Below are positions 51,008 through 61,154 of a DNA stretch of 64,000 nt, one piece after another. Origin of the DNA: Collinsella aerofaciens (GTDB lineage: Bacteria > Actinomycetota > Coriobacteriia > Coriobacteriales > Coriobacteriaceae). The first letter of the stretch is position 1; every line of letters starts with the position of its first letter. The notes under the pieces were generated by a model, which saw only the letters and a list, made by a program, of their open reading frames with translations, made no database searches and was not told the origin of the DNA. The translations under genes and the position numbers were made by a program. The DNA lies in the NCBI RefSeq assembly GCF_028206995.1, contig NZ_JAQLFL010000005.1, positions 62,001 through 126,000 of the forward strand. The letters run 5' to 3'.

Positions 51008-52303
51008 TTATTTGGCGCCTTGCATGACCTCGTCGAGGGTGACGTTTACGGCATGCTGGGTAGGAACCCAGTCGACCTTCAGGAACAGCGCGGCCACCGT
51101 GATGGGGATATAGCTGAACATAAAGATCGGGAAGGTAAACAGGTTAGTCACCAGACGCCACTTTTGCGCGCAGTGAATGTGCTTGTACTCAAAGATAGTC
51201 GTGAGCAGCGCCAGGATAAAGAAGGTCTGATACATCATGGCGAAGGTCATAATGAGCGAAGCGGCGCACGCCTGCATCTCGACTTCGGTAGCCAAGAAAC
51301 CATGCGAAAGGCCACCCACAATCAAGAACGTCGCATTAGCGAGCATCGAGATCAGCGATAGCAGCATACCCGGGGCGATCGTCATGAACATGTCGTAGGC
51401 GGCAAAGCGATGATAGCGGAAGGTCGACTTGACCAGATGCTTGCCGTAGGTAAAGAACACCTGGTAAAAGCCCTTGGTCCAGCGCATACGCTGCTTCCAG
51501 GATGCCTTGAACGTCACGGGTTGCTCGTCAAAGAACTCCGCCGGCGCATAGCCAATGCGAATACCGTGAATAGCGCAGAACGTAGTGAACTGAATGTCCT
51601 CGGTCAGCGTGTGGAACTGCCAGCCGTGCATGCCCTCAATAACACTGGCGGAGATGAGGTAGCCCGAACCCGAGACGGCGCAAGACGTCTTACAGATATT
51701 ACGCGCGTTGTTGAGAAAGCGCGCCTCGCGCAGGTACCAAGTAGCATTAGCTGCCGAGATCCACGAGCTGCCAAAATTCTTGGAGTTGCGATAGCTCGTG
51801 ACCACATGGAATCCCTGGTCAAAGGCATCGTTCATCTTGGACACGTAATCGCGGGAGATAACGTTATCGGCATCGAAGATAAAGTAGCCTTCAAACGTGT
51901 CGGGATACTCGTTGAGGATGCGGTCGAAGCCAAAGTCCATGACCCAGCTCTTACCCTTACGGGCAAGATCATTGCGCTCGTAAACAATGGCACCTGCCTC
52001 GCGCGCGAGCTGTGCGGTGTTGTCGGTGCAGGCGTCGGCAACCACGAAGACCTCGATAAGCTCGGACGGATAATCCTGGTCCTTGATGGAGCGAACAAGG
52101 TTGGCGATCACGGCCTCCTCGTTATGCGCCGCGATAAAGAAAGCATAACGATGGAGTTTTTTGGCCTTGGGAGGCGCGACCTCGCCACGAAGAGCGCCAA
52201 TGACAAAGAAGACCACCTGGTACAGAAAGCAGACCGTGAGCAGCGTGACGACAATCTGGTTGAAGACCACGATGGGTGTGTTGGTTTGTAAAAAGGCGAG
52301 CAT
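51008..52303 (-). CDS. Family 2 membrane glycosyltransferase
   Basis: A 431-residue inner-membrane enzyme. Membrane helix 1 is near residues 10-35. The GT-A domain then starts RYAFFIAAHNEEAVIANLVRSI, with the motifs VVADACTDNTA, IFDADNVISRDYV (the DxD) and TEDIQFT, and QRMRWTKGFYQV (the Q/RxxRW motif). Three to four helices follow. It is of the cellulose/hyaluronan synthase type. Substrate not predictable. Confidence 0.9.
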   Translation of the reverse strand: MLAFLQTNTPIVVFNQIVVTLLTVCFLYQVVFFVIGALRGEVAPPKAKKLHRYAFFIAAHNEEAVIANLVRSIKDQDYPSELIEVFVVADACTDNTAQLAREAGAIVYERNDLARKGKSWVMDFGFDRILNEYPDTFEGYFIFDADNVISRDYVSKMNDAFDQGFHVVTSYRNSKNFGSSWISAANATWYLREARFLNNARNICKTSCAVSGSGYLISASVIEGMHGWQFHTLTEDIQFTTFCAIHGIRIGYAPAEFFDEQPVTFKASWKQRMRWTKGFYQVFFTYGKHLVKSTFRYHRFAAYDMFMTIAPGMLLSLISMLANATFLIVGGLSHGFLATEVEMQACAASLIMTFAMMYQTFFILALLTTIFEYKHIHCAQKWRLVTNLFTFPIFMFSYIPITVAALFLKVDWVPTQHAVNVTLDEVMQGAK

Positions 52304-52385
52304 GCAGGCTCCCAGCAACGTGTAACGTAAACAATCGTATATCTTACCGCAGGCTTACCGAGTTCAAGAAACCACCTAATACTGG

Positions 52386-53399
52386 CTAGGCTTCGAGAAG
52401 ACCGAGCTGCGGAACGATTTCATCTCCAACGGCCGTGCGACCGAGCGAGCGCGGAGCCAGATCGTCGAGAACCGCAGCGAGATCCCACGGCAACTCGTCA
52501 CGGCACTCAAAGCGCTTCCCCGTTACGGGATGATCGAACGCAACGCGCCAAGAATGCAGGAACTGCCTGGTCAGGCCCTGATCGGCACGCGCATCGCACT
52601 TGCCGTAGAGCGGATCGCCCACGCAGGCGTGGTTGATATGGCGCATATGCACGCGAATCTGATGTGTGCGGCCCGTAAACAGGTGGCACTCAACGAGCGT
52701 ATAGCCGTCGTCAAAACGCGTGGAATCAAAGCGCTCGAGGACCTTAAAGGTCGTAATGGCCTGACGGGCAAAGGGGTCATCCGAAACCGCCATCTTCACG
52801 CGGTCGCGCGTGGAACGGGCAATACCGGTGTTGATAGTGCCCTCGTCCATGGCGATGTGACCGTGAACGAGCGTGATATAGCGACGGTCGAGCGTGCGCG
52901 TGCGGATGAGATTCTGAAGCGCGCGCTGGGTGTCGTCGTCTTTTGCCGCGAGCATAAGGCCCGAGGTATCGCGATCCAGGCGATGCACGATGCCGGGGCG
53001 GTCCTCACCCTGCACAGTACCAAGATGATCGATGCCGCAGTGGTAGACCAGAGCGTTCGCAAGGGTGCCGCTCTCGTGGCCATGGGCGGGATGGCACACC
53101 AGGCTCCGCTGCTTGGAGAGCACGATAAGGTAGTCGTCCTCGTAGCGGATATCGAGGGGAATGGCCTCGGGAATCACGTCGGTCGGGTCGTGCGGCTCGG
53201 GCAAGTCGACCGAGATGCGATCGCCGGCGCGTACGGCGTACTTTTTAGAGAGACAAGTCTCACCGTTGACGGCAACGGCGCCTCCCTCGATCAGATGCGC
53301 GCAGGCAGAGCGCGTGGGACAGCCATCGTTGGCGCCCAAATAGGCGTCAAGACGCTGACCAGCGGAATCGTCGGCAACAAGAATATGGATGTCGGCCAT
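52386..53399 (-). CDS. rluD: RluD-like 23S rRNA pseudouridine synthase
   Basis: A 337-residue protein. The N-terminal S4 domain has AGQRLDAYLGAN and AVAVNGETCLSKKYAVRAGD. The catalytic motif HRLDRDTSGLMLAAK holds the Asp nucleophile, and GRTHQIRVHMRHINHACVGDPLYG follows. It makes pseudouridine in rRNA. It overlaps lspA at its start and is part of the common lspA-rluD pair. Confidence 0.94.
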   Translation of the reverse strand: MADIHILVADDSAGQRLDAYLGANDGCPTRSACAHLIEGGAVAVNGETCLSKKYAVRAGDRISVDLPEPHDPTDVIPEAIPLDIRYEDDYLIVLSKQRSLVCHPAHGHESGTLANALVYHCGIDHLGTVQGEDRPGIVHRLDRDTSGLMLAAKDDDTQRALQNLIRTRTLDRRYITLVHGHIAMDEGTINTGIARSTRDRVKMAVSDDPFARQAITTFKVLERFDSTRFDDGYTLVECHLFTGRTHQIRVHMRHINHACVGDPLYGKCDARADQGLTRQFLHSWRVAFDHPVTGKRFECRDELPWDLAAVLDDLAPRSLGRTAVGDEIVPQLGLLEA

Positions 53400-53998
53400 T
53401 AACGCTCATTCCTTTCGCGAATCTTGCGGGCACGCTCCCCACGCTGCTTGGCTTTGCGCTTAGCGCGGGCCTCATCACGGGCATTGAGCTCGGCAGTCGC
53501 ATCAACCTCGCGGGCCGCGGGACTCAAGAACATGTAGCCGAAGAGGGCGAGCACAACGCCCACGGTAATGTCGATATCGGCCACATTGAAGACGGGAAAG
53601 TCGATGAAGGTGGTGGCAATAAAATCGGTCACGAAGCCAAAGGCCAGACGGTCGATCGCGTTGCCAATGGCGCCGCCCGCGACCATAGCCATGCCCACAA
53701 CCTCCAAGCGAGCAAGCTGGGGCGCGCGAAGCAAGTACACGGCAATGGCGACAATAACCGCAAGCGCCAGTACGGCAAACGCTATGCCATGGCCCTCGCC
53801 CATGCTAAAGGCAGCACCGATGTTACGCACGAAAAGGAAGTCGATCACACCGGGGATAACAGTCACATGCAGAGCATCGCCCACGGCACGAACCGCAAGC
53901 TTGGTCAGCTGGTCAACAAGCAGCACGGTCAACGTCACGCCACCAGCAACACCCAACCGCCAACGCAAAGGCGGCGTCATATCCGCAGAACGACCCAA
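53399..53998 (-). CDS. lspA: Lipoprotein signal peptidase LspA
   Basis: A 199-residue membrane peptidase that cleaves prolipoproteins such as those encoded near 12035-15215. Four helices and the motifs VDQLTK, VRNIGAAFSM, GAIGNAIDR and FNVADIDITVG carry both catalytic aspartates. A Lys/Arg-rich tail ends the protein. The TTG at 53998 is preceded by AGGGGA; ATG 53980 is the alternative. Confidence 0.92.
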   Translation of the reverse strand: MGRSADMTPPLRWRLGVAGGVTLTVLLVDQLTKLAVRAVGDALHVTVIPGVIDFLFVRNIGAAFSMGEGHGIAFAVLALAVIVAIAVYLLRAPQLARLEVVGMAMVAGGAIGNAIDRLAFGFVTDFIATTFIDFPVFNVADIDITVGVVLALFGYMFLSPAAREVDATAELNARDEARAKRKAKQRGERARKIRERNER

Positions 53999-54114
53999 AG
54001 AAATCCCCTACCCTCAGAACAATCGAATTACGTTTAACGCAAGTAACCATCTTATATTGCCACACGCAGAGCGCACGACATATCCACCAACGCAAGCGAA
54101 ATAACCAGCTAAAA

Positions 54115-54148
54115 ACGAAAGCGGCATTCCGAAAAACAGAATGCCGCT
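54115..54148 (-). terminator. Terminator after ileS
   Basis: On the minus strand AGCGGCATTC and GAATGCCGCT form a stem followed by TTCGTTTTTAG. Confidence 0.85.
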
Positions 54149-54220
54149 TATATTCAGCGGGGCAAATGGGCCGAAGGCGCCCAAATTCTCCCTATAACTA
54201 AAATGCCGAGTTACCGTGCC

Positions 54221-57022
54221 TTAAAGGGCATTCGCACACCTCTCGCAAATATGCGCGTGGCCGTTGTACTCGCCGACGGTGGTGCGATAGTTCCAGCAAC
54301 GGTCGCAGCACTCGCCCTCGGCAGCCTCGATGGCAACGGAAAGCTCCTCGCCCTGCGTCAGCTCAACATCGGAGACGATGTAGAACTCGGCCAAGTCGAC
54401 GGCCTTGTCGCCGGTCAGCAGCGCATACATCTCGGCGGGAACGACCGCCTTGACGCGGACCTGCTGACTCTTGGTGAAGGTGCCGGCGGAGCGGGCATCC
54501 TCAAGGGCCTTGGTCACAGCGCTACGGAGCTCGAGAGAAGCCTCGAGCACACCCTCAAACTCATTGGCCTCGTCGACCGTGATGGGCGATTTGTACCAAT
54601 CGAGCAGCGCGGCGTACTTCTGATGATCGACGCAGCCGGCGGGCGCATAGGCCATGGCCTCGTCGACCGTGTAGGACAGGATCGGCTGCAAGTCGCGCAT
54701 GAGCATCGAGAAGAGCTCGGCCAGCACGGTCTGGGCGCTGCGGCGCTCGAGCGAGCCGGGCTTGTCGCAGTACAGACGGTCCTTCAGGGCATCGAGATAC
54801 ACATTGGAGAGCTCGGTAACCACGAAGTCGTAAAGCGCACGGTAGGCGCGCGGGAACTCGTAGCAAGAGTAGGCATCGTCGACCTCGGCCTGGACCTGGG
54901 TCAGGCGGGCAACCATAAGCTTGTCGAGCGGCAACAGGTCGGCAAAGGCAACGCCATCGGTCTCGGGCTCAAACTGACCCTCGAGCTCGGAGAGCAGGAA
55001 GCGCAACGTGTTACGGAAGCGACGGTAGGCATCGGACGTACGAGCGAGAATCTCGTGGTCGATGGAAACATCGGAGCTGGTGTCGACGGAGGCAACCCAC
55101 AGGCGGATGATGTCGGCGCCCATCTCGTCGCAGACCTTATTAGGGTCGATGACGTTGCCGAGCGACTTGGACATCTTGCGGCCTTGGCCATCGAGCGTGA
55201 AGCCCTGCGAAACGACCGCCTTGTACGGAGCATGGCCGTTGGCACCCACCGAGGTAAGCAGCGAGCTCTGGAACCAACCACGGTGCTGGTCGGAGCCCTC
55301 GAGGTACACGTCCGCCGGGTACTCAAGCTCGGGGCGATACTCACAGACGGCCTTCCAGGAAACGCCGGAGTCCCACCACACGTCGAGGATGTCCTTATCG
55401 GCCTTGAGGTGATGGCCGCCGCACTTGGGGCAGACGCAGGCCTCGCCCAGGTAGCTCTCGGGAGCGTCGGTGAACCAGGCGTCGGAGCCCTTCTCGTGGA
55501 AGAGCTTGATAACGGCGTCGAGCGTGGCGTCGTTCATGACCTTCTCGCCGCAGTCGGCGCAGGTGTAGCTGGGGATAGGCACGCCCCAGTTGCGCTGACG
55601 GCTGATGCACCAGTCGGGACGCTGCTCGACCATGGCGCCAATGCGATTGGCCGCGTGGGCCGGATACCACTTGACGTTCTCGCGGACCTCTTTGCCAGCC
55701 TGCTCGCGCAAACCGGTCTTGTCCATCGAGACAAACCACTGGTCGGTAGCACGGAAGAGCACCGGGTGCTTGCAGCGCCAGCAGTGCGGATAGCTGTGCG
55801 TAATCTTCTTCTCGAGGACCAGGGTGCCGCGCTCGCGCAGGAACTCGATGATGTGCGGGTTGGCCTCATCGGTATCCATACCGCTGAAGGGACCACCGGT
55901 GCCAAACTCCTCACCGGTGTAGAACTTGCCGTCGTCATCGACCGGCATGCAAATGTCGGTGATGCCCTCCTTGAGGCAGGCAAAGTAGTCGTCGACGCCG
56001 TGGCCGGGCGAGTTGTGGACGATACCGGTACCGTCATCGACACCAACGTAATCGGCCAGCAGCGCCACGCCCTCAACGCCGTCAAAGATCGGCTGCTTGT
56101 AGTGGATGTGGTGGAAAGTCTCGGCGGGAACCACATAGGGCTTGCCGTCGACCATTACCGGAGTGTACTCCCAGCCAAACTCCTCGCAGCACTTGGGAGC
56201 CAGGTCCTCGAGCATGACCTCGGCACGACCATCGTGCTCAACGGCGACATAGGCGGCGCCGGGCTTGAGGGAAACGGCCTGGTCGGAGGGGATGGTCCAC
56301 GGCGTAGTCGTCCAGATGATAAAGTCGACCGGGCCGTCGAAGTTCTCGAGGCCGGCGGGCTTGGAGGTCATCTCAAAGCGCACGAAGATGGAGGGGCTCG
56401 TCTCGTCGGAGTACTCGATCTCGGCCTCGGCCAGCGCGGTGTGGCAGTGCTTGCACCAGTGAACCGGCTTGTGGCCGCGATAGATCATGCCCTTATCGAA
56501 CATGGCCTTAAAGACCTCGATGTCGGCGGCATCATGCTGGTGATAGAGCGTCAGATAGGGGTTGTCCCAGTCGCCGAGCACGCCCAGACGACGGAAACCG
56601 GCCTTCTGAAGCTCGATGTTCTCGACAGCGAACTCGTTGCAGAGCTCACGGATCTTGGCCGTGGGGGTCTGGTTGAACTTCTCGGTGCCGAGCTTCTCCT
56701 CGACCTTATGCTCGATCGGCTGGCCGTGGCAGTCCCAGCCGGGGACATAGGGAACCTCATAGCCCTGCATCATCCAGTAACGGTTGATCATGTCCTTGGA
56801 GATCTTGTTCATGGCGTGGCCGATGTGGATCGGACCGTTGGCGTACGGAGGGCCGTCGTGCAGCACGAACTTCTTGTGACCCTCGTTCTTCTTCAGAACC
56901 TGCTCGTAGACCTTGTTGTCCTGCCAGTCCTTGAGTCGCTTGGGCTCGGACTTGGAAAGACCGGCACGCATGGGAAATCCGGTTTTGGGCAGATTCATCG
57001 TCTGCTTGTACTCGTTTGCCAC
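54221..57022 (-). CDS. ileS: Isoleucyl-tRNA synthetase
   Basis: A 933-residue class I synthetase. The GTG start (VANEYKQTMNLPK) has GAAAGGGG upstream. The HIGH motif lies in GPPYANGPIHIGHA, the tRNA-binding WDCHG follows, and KMSKS is in GRKMSKSLGN. The editing domain lies between them. The C-terminal zinc motif (CCDRCWNYR and HICERCANAL) marks the bacterial zinc-containing type. A T-box leader precedes it. Confidence 0.97.
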   Translation of the reverse strand: MANEYKQTMNLPKTGFPMRAGLSKSEPKRLKDWQDNKVYEQVLKKNEGHKKFVLHDGPPYANGPIHIGHAMNKISKDMINRYWMMQGYEVPYVPGWDCHGQPIEHKVEEKLGTEKFNQTPTAKIRELCNEFAVENIELQKAGFRRLGVLGDWDNPYLTLYHQHDAADIEVFKAMFDKGMIYRGHKPVHWCKHCHTALAEAEIEYSDETSPSIFVRFEMTSKPAGLENFDGPVDFIIWTTTPWTIPSDQAVSLKPGAAYVAVEHDGRAEVMLEDLAPKCCEEFGWEYTPVMVDGKPYVVPAETFHHIHYKQPIFDGVEGVALLADYVGVDDGTGIVHNSPGHGVDDYFACLKEGITDICMPVDDDGKFYTGEEFGTGGPFSGMDTDEANPHIIEFLRERGTLVLEKKITHSYPHCWRCKHPVLFRATDQWFVSMDKTGLREQAGKEVRENVKWYPAHAANRIGAMVEQRPDWCISRQRNWGVPIPSYTCADCGEKVMNDATLDAVIKLFHEKGSDAWFTDAPESYLGEACVCPKCGGHHLKADKDILDVWWDSGVSWKAVCEYRPELEYPADVYLEGSDQHRGWFQSSLLTSVGANGHAPYKAVVSQGFTLDGQGRKMSKSLGNVIDPNKVCDEMGADIIRLWVASVDTSSDVSIDHEILARTSDAYRRFRNTLRFLLSELEGQFEPETDGVAFADLLPLDKLMVARLTQVQAEVDDAYSCYEFPRAYRALYDFVVTELSNVYLDALKDRLYCDKPGSLERRSAQTVLAELFSMLMRDLQPILSYTVDEAMAYAPAGCVDHQKYAALLDWYKSPITVDEANEFEGVLEASLELRSAVTKALEDARSAGTFTKSQQVRVKAVVPAEMYALLTGDKAVDLAEFYIVSDVELTQGEELSVAIEAAEGECCDRCWNYRTTVGEYNGHAHICERCANAL

Positions 57023-57063
57023 GGTACCCCTTTCATGTCGTGGGCGCGCACGCCCGTAGGGCA

Positions 57064-57390
57064 CCAAAAAGCGCCCGTCCCTACAAGCTGGGACGAAGCG
57101 CCACAAAACGGGCCGTACGCCCGCAAAAGCTCTTCGCTTAACCACCCAGCTTAGATGCCCTCGCCCGCGTCGCCGCGCGCTCGCATCCGTTACTCGGCTG
57201 ATCTGTATCGACGACCATCTCGGCGATATCTACTAAGACGTGCCTGTGCGGCGCGTCCGTTGGGACCGCAGCTCCGGGGTGATTTTCATCGGTCGCATGC
57301 ACGGGTTCTCAGCGCTCCCCGCTCTCTGTAGCATGCGGACGGCCGACTACTCGTCCCCATCAACGCTCATGCGGTGTATGCTAGCACGTT
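57064..57390 (-). promoter_or_regulatory. Isoleucine T-box leader of ileS
   Basis: Read on the minus strand, Stem I carries GACGAGTAGTCGGCC (AGTA bulge), AGAGAGCGGGG with GCTGAGAACCCG, and then GAAAATCACCCCGG with specifier ATC (57283-57281), an isoleucine codon. The T-box core is at 57135-57152 as AGCTGGGTGGTTAAGCG, a variant of AGGGTGGTACCGCG. A terminator stem (GGCGCTTCGTCCC with GGGACGGGCGC then TTTTT) is at 57064-57102. Uncharged tRNA-Ile should favour an antiterminator and raise ileS transcription. The 5' boundary is approximate. Confidence 0.88.
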
Positions 57391-57507
57391 CCGCGCCGGC
57401 GAAAAACCCTCAACACTGGTTTTATACGTTCGAAATTTCTCGCGGCTGTGGACCTTCTCTTGGAGCAAAATACCTGAAAGCACTTTATCGAACGAAAGAA
57501 GGTTGCT

Positions 57508-58590
57508 ATGCGCACGATTGGAATGAGCGACTACACCGTTGGCGAGGATTGCTTTGACGAGCTGCCCGGCGCGCTGGCCGAGTACGGCGCGAAGAAGGTC
57601 GCGATCATCGGTGGCAAGCGGGCACTGGCCGCAGCACTTCCCGGTATCGAAGCTGCGCTGGCGGGTACCGACGTCGAAATTCTGGAGACGCGCGTCTACG
57701 GCACCAACAGTACGCGCGCAAATATCGCCAAGGTCGTAAACTCCCCTGCCTGCCAGGAAGCCGACGTGCTTATCGCATGCGGTGGCGGCAAGGCGCTCGA
57801 CACCGTGAAGACCGCAGCTATCGAGCTCAAGAAGATCGTCTTTACGGTGCCGACGATCTGCTCCAACTGCTCGGCCGCGACCGCCATTGCCGTCGTGTAT
57901 AACGACGACGGCTCGCTCGAGGGCTATTCGTACCCCAACAGACCGGCGCACATCTTCATCAACCCCAAGATCATCGCCGAGGCACCGGCAGAGTACTTCT
58001 GGGCCGGCGTGGGCGATGCCCTGTCTAAACAGCCCGAGGTCGAGTACGCCACGAGCGCCGGCAACCTGGAGCACACCGCCGGTCTTGGCCTGGCGCTCGC
58101 CCACACCTGTTCCGAGCCACTGTTTACCTATGGCGTCCAGGGTCTTGAGGACGTGCGCCAGAACCTGTCGAGCGAGGCCGTCAAGCAGATTGCGCTCGAC
58201 ATCGTGGTCAACACGGGCTACGTCTCCAACCTGACCAACCAGAACGATTACTACTACAACTCGAGCGTGGCGCACGCATTCTACAACGCCACCTGCAGTA
58301 TTCCGCGTGAGGGATCCTACCTGCACGGTGAGGTCGTGAGCCTGGGCGTGCTGGTGCTGTTCGCCTACACGGGCGATACCGAGAACCTTGAGCGCTACGC
58401 CGCCTTTAACAAGCAGATGGGGCTGCCCGTGACGCTTGAGCAGGTCGGGCTTTCCGAGGCCGACATCCCTGCCCTGTGCGAGCACGCGCACGCCACCAAC
58501 GAGTGGAAGCAAGGCAACCCGGAGCCCTTCACCGACGAAAAATTCGCCGCCGCCATCAAGGCCGCCAACGCCTACGGCCACACGCTCTAG
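57508..58590 (+). CDS. Iron/zinc-containing alcohol dehydrogenase family protein (GldA-like)
   Basis: A 360-residue NAD-dependent dehydrogenase. The nucleotide-binding domain begins KKVAIIGGKRAL and has VLIACGGGKALDTVKTAA, and TVPTICSNCSAATAIAV follows. The metal ligands of the family are present: Asp in WAGVGDALSKQPE, His in SVAHAFYN and His in YLHGEVV. Closest in layout to glycerol dehydrogenases, but substrate is not fixed. GAAGG precedes the ATG. Divergent from ileS with a strong terminator after it. Confidence 0.87.
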   Translation: MRTIGMSDYTVGEDCFDELPGALAEYGAKKVAIIGGKRALAAALPGIEAALAGTDVEILETRVYGTNSTRANIAKVVNSPACQEADVLIACGGGKALDTVKTAAIELKKIVFTVPTICSNCSAATAIAVVYNDDGSLEGYSYPNRPAHIFINPKIIAEAPAEYFWAGVGDALSKQPEVEYATSAGNLEHTAGLGLALAHTCSEPLFTYGVQGLEDVRQNLSSEAVKQIALDIVVNTGYVSNLTNQNDYYYNSSVAHAFYNATCSIPREGSYLHGEVVSLGVLVLFAYTGDTENLERYAAFNKQMGLPVTLEQVGLSEADIPALCEHAHATNEWKQGNPEPFTDEKFAAAIKAANAYGHTL

Positions 58591-58599
58591 GCCTAGCCC

Positions 58600-58641
58600 A
58601 AAACCACCACAAGGGAGCAACACCCTTGTAGTGGTTTTTTA
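58600..58641 (+). terminator. Terminator after the alcohol dehydrogenase gene
   Basis: AAAACCACCACAAGGG and CCCTTGTAGTGGTTTTTT form a long stem with T-run. Shares its outer sequence with the terminator at 50957-51000. Confidence 0.9.
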
Positions 58642-59094
58642 TTGCTCAAGCATGCTGGGGTCGAACTCGCTAGCCGGGATCACGCGATAACCGTGGCGGA
58701 GCAGTAAATCAACGAAGACGCCATTGCCCACCGTGAGGGTACCGCTGAATGTTCCGTCGTAGATGCGGCCCGCACCGCACGAGGGACTACGGTCCTGCAG
58801 GATGCACGCAGCGATCTCTTCCGGCCCGCCCGCTTGCTCGCACATGTCGAGCGCTCGTTGGGCACCAAGGCGATACTCGCGATCGACCGAGATGCCCTCG
58901 CAGGTGCGAACCTCGCCGTTAACAATCTCGGACGGCTTGCGCGGCGTGGGCAAGCCACCAAAAACCTCAGGGCATACCAACAGGACCTCGGTCCCCGTGC
59001 GTTCGCACGCTTCGACCAGCTCGCGATGGTAGTTATCGAGTCCGTTATACTTGCAGCTCTCGCCTATCAAGCAGGCGCTCACTACGATCTTCAT
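58639..59094 (-). CDS. DUF523 family protein
   Basis: A 151-residue protein: MKIVVSACLIGESCKYNG, VLLVCPEVFGGLPTPR, ILQDRSPSCGAGRIYDGTFSGTL. The conserved Cys residues and the RSPSCG motif are hallmarks of DUF523. The biochemical role is unknown; Cys residues suggest metal or redox binding. GGGGGAG precedes the ATG. Confidence 0.88.
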   Translation of the reverse strand: MKIVVSACLIGESCKYNGLDNYHRELVEACERTGTEVLLVCPEVFGGLPTPRKPSEIVNGEVRTCEGISVDREYRLGAQRALDMCEQAGGPEEIAACILQDRSPSCGAGRIYDGTFSGTLTVGNGVFVDLLLRHGYRVIPASEFDPSMLEQ

Positions 59095-59169
59095 ATACAA
59101 CTCCCCCACGCAAAACGCCCCATTTGAGATGGACACTCAAATGGGGCGATTGACACTGCGCAACTAGTA

Positions 59170-61077
59170 TTACTGCTGCTTCGGCATCAGCGGATTCTCG
59201 CGCGTGAGGAGGTTCATGAACTCCTCGCCCGTGATCGTCTCCTTCTTGTACAGATAACGAGCCAGCTCGTGGAGCTTGAACTTGTTCTCCTTCAGGATTT
59301 GCAGAGCGCGATCATGCGCGTCCTCGATCAGCTTGGCGACAATCGCGTCCACGCGCTCGGCCGTGCCGGGGGCGCAGGTGAGCGACGTGTCCTGGTTAAG
59401 GTACGCATTCTGCACGGTACCAAGCGCCATCATGCCAAACTCGTCGGACATACCAAAGCGCGTCACCATGTTGCGGGCGAGCTTGGTAGCCTGCTCGATA
59501 TCGTTGGCGGCACCGGTCGTCATCTCGCCAAAGATGAGCTCCTCGGCCGCGCGACCACCGCAGTAGACGGCGAGCTTGTCCAGAACCTCCTGGCGCGTCG
59601 TCAGGAAGCGCTCGTCCTCCTCGACCTGCATGGTGTAGCCCAGAGCGCCACTCGTGCGCGGCACGATGGTGATCTTGGTGACCGGCGCGGACCCCTTCTG
59701 ACGGGCGGCAACGATGGCATGGCCGATCTCGTGGTAGGACACAACCTGCTTCTCATGATCGGACAGCACCGTCGACTTGCGCTGCTGGCCGGCGATGACA
59801 ACCTCCACCGACTCCTCAAAATCATCCTGGGTGGCGCGTTTGCGACCCTCGCGGACGGCGCGCAGGGCACCCTCGTTGATGATGTTTGCCAAGTCGGCAC
59901 CCGAGGCACCGGGCGTGGCGCGGGCAATCGCAGTCAGGTCGATCGGCGGCTGCGTCTTCACGCTCTTGGCATGCAGCTCAAGGATGTTCTTGCGGCCGGT
60001 CAGGTCGGGCAGCTCAACGGGGATGCGGCGATCAAAACGACCGGGGCGCAGCAGAGCGGGATCGAGGCTGTCGGGACGGTTGGTGGCAGCGAGGACGACG
60101 ATACCCTTGTGGTTATCGAAGCCGTCCATCTCGGTCAGCAGCTGGTTGAGCGTCTGCTCGCGCTCGTCGTTGCCGCTAAAGCCGCCGCCGTCACGCTTCT
60201 TACCGATCGTATCGATCTCGTCGATAAATACGATACACGGGGCCTTTTCCTTGGCCTGCTTAAACAGGTCGCGCACCTTGGCGGCGCCACGGCCGACGAA
60301 CATCTCGACAAACTCAGAGCCCGAAATGCTAAAGAACGGAACGCCCGCCTCGCCGGCAACAGCTTTGGCAAGCAGGGTCTTACCGGTACCCGGAGGGCCA
60401 ACAAGAAGAGCACCGCGCGGCAGCTTGGCGCCGATTTCCTCGTAGCGTTGCGGCTTCTCCAGAAAGTCGACGACCTCCTTGAGAGACTCCTTGGCCTCTT
60501 CCTGGCCAGCGACGTCCTTAAAGGTCACGCCCACATCCTTGGAAGCGATCACGCGAGCACCGGACTTGCCCAGTCCGCCGCCGCCAAAACCGCCGCCACC
60601 AAAGTTCATCGACGGGCCGTCATCGCCCATGGCCTTCTTCATGCGGCGATTGAGCCACCAGCCGATGAGGAAGAAAATCGCCATGGGAAGAATGAACGTG
60701 AGCAGGTAGTAGGTCATCAGACCCGAATTCTTATCGGGAACGACCGACTCAAGCGAGGCGCCAGATTCAAGCACGCGATCGGTAAAACCCGCATCATTCG
60801 GCACACCGGTCGTCTTGTAGGCGATGTTCTCGTCCTCGCCCTTCTTGGTGTAATAAATCGTGTAATCGTCCGTGTTGTACTCGACCTTGTCGACGCTCTT
60901 CTTATCGAGCGCTTTGACAAACGTCGAGTAATCGGTCTTCGTAATCTGCTGCGTGTGACCGATGTTGGGGAACAGAACGGTCGAGAGCACGAGGTAGACG
61001 ACGAAGGCGATGAGCACGTAGAGGATCATATTCCGTCTACGTTTGTTGTCATCCATCTCCATCTGCTTGAACTCCAT
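59170..61077 (-). CDS. ftsH: ATP-dependent membrane protease FtsH
   Basis: A 635-residue membrane protease. Two helices flank a short external domain (about residues 17-37 and 117-140). The AAA domain has [22 protein letters not shown] and [14 protein letters not shown]. The zinc protease motif is HEIGHA. Gly-rich [11 protein letters not shown] follows the second helix. The first ATG (61077) is taken; later in-frame ATGs at 61062 and 61056 are possible. It degrades misfolded membrane and soluble proteins. Confidence 0.96.
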   Translation of the reverse strand: MEFKQMEMDDNKRRRNMILYVLIAFVVYLVLSTVLFPNIGHTQQITKTDYSTFVKALDKKSVDKVEYNTDDYTIYYTKKGEDENIAYKTTGVPNDAGFTDRVLESGASLESVVPDKNSGLMTYYLLTFILPMAIFFLIGWWLNRRMKKAMGDDGPSMNFGGGGFGGGGLGKSGARVIASKDVGVTFKDVAGQEEAKESLKEVVDFLEKPQRYEEIGAKLPRGALLVGPPGTGKTLLAKAVAGEAGVPFFSISGSEFVEMFVGRGAAKVRDLFKQAKEKAPCIVFIDEIDTIGKKRDGGGFSGNDEREQTLNQLLTEMDGFDNHKGIVVLAATNRPDSLDPALLRPGRFDRRIPVELPDLTGRKNILELHAKSVKTQPPIDLTAIARATPGASGADLANIINEGALRAVREGRKRATQDDFEESVEVVIAGQQRKSTVLSDHEKQVVSYHEIGHAIVAARQKGSAPVTKITIVPRTSGALGYTMQVEEDERFLTTRQEVLDKLAVYCGGRAAEELIFGEMTTGAANDIEQATKLARNMVTRFGMSDEFGMMALGTVQNAYLNQDTSLTCAPGTAERVDAIVAKLIEDAHDRALQILKENKFKLHELARYLYKKETITGEEFMNLLTRENPLMPKQQ

Positions 61078-61154
61078 CTACTGGGGTTGATAATGATATC
61101 TAGAATACCCAACCCGGACGGCGATAAACCGATGCCGGGCACGAAAGGACAGAG

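Noticed and set aside
54203..57154. A 983-codon open frame on the strand opposite ileS, and similar long frames opposite alaS, fruA and ptsI
   Set aside because: They mirror well-defined genes in a codon-biased, GC-rich sequence, and their translations are low-complexity with no family motifs.
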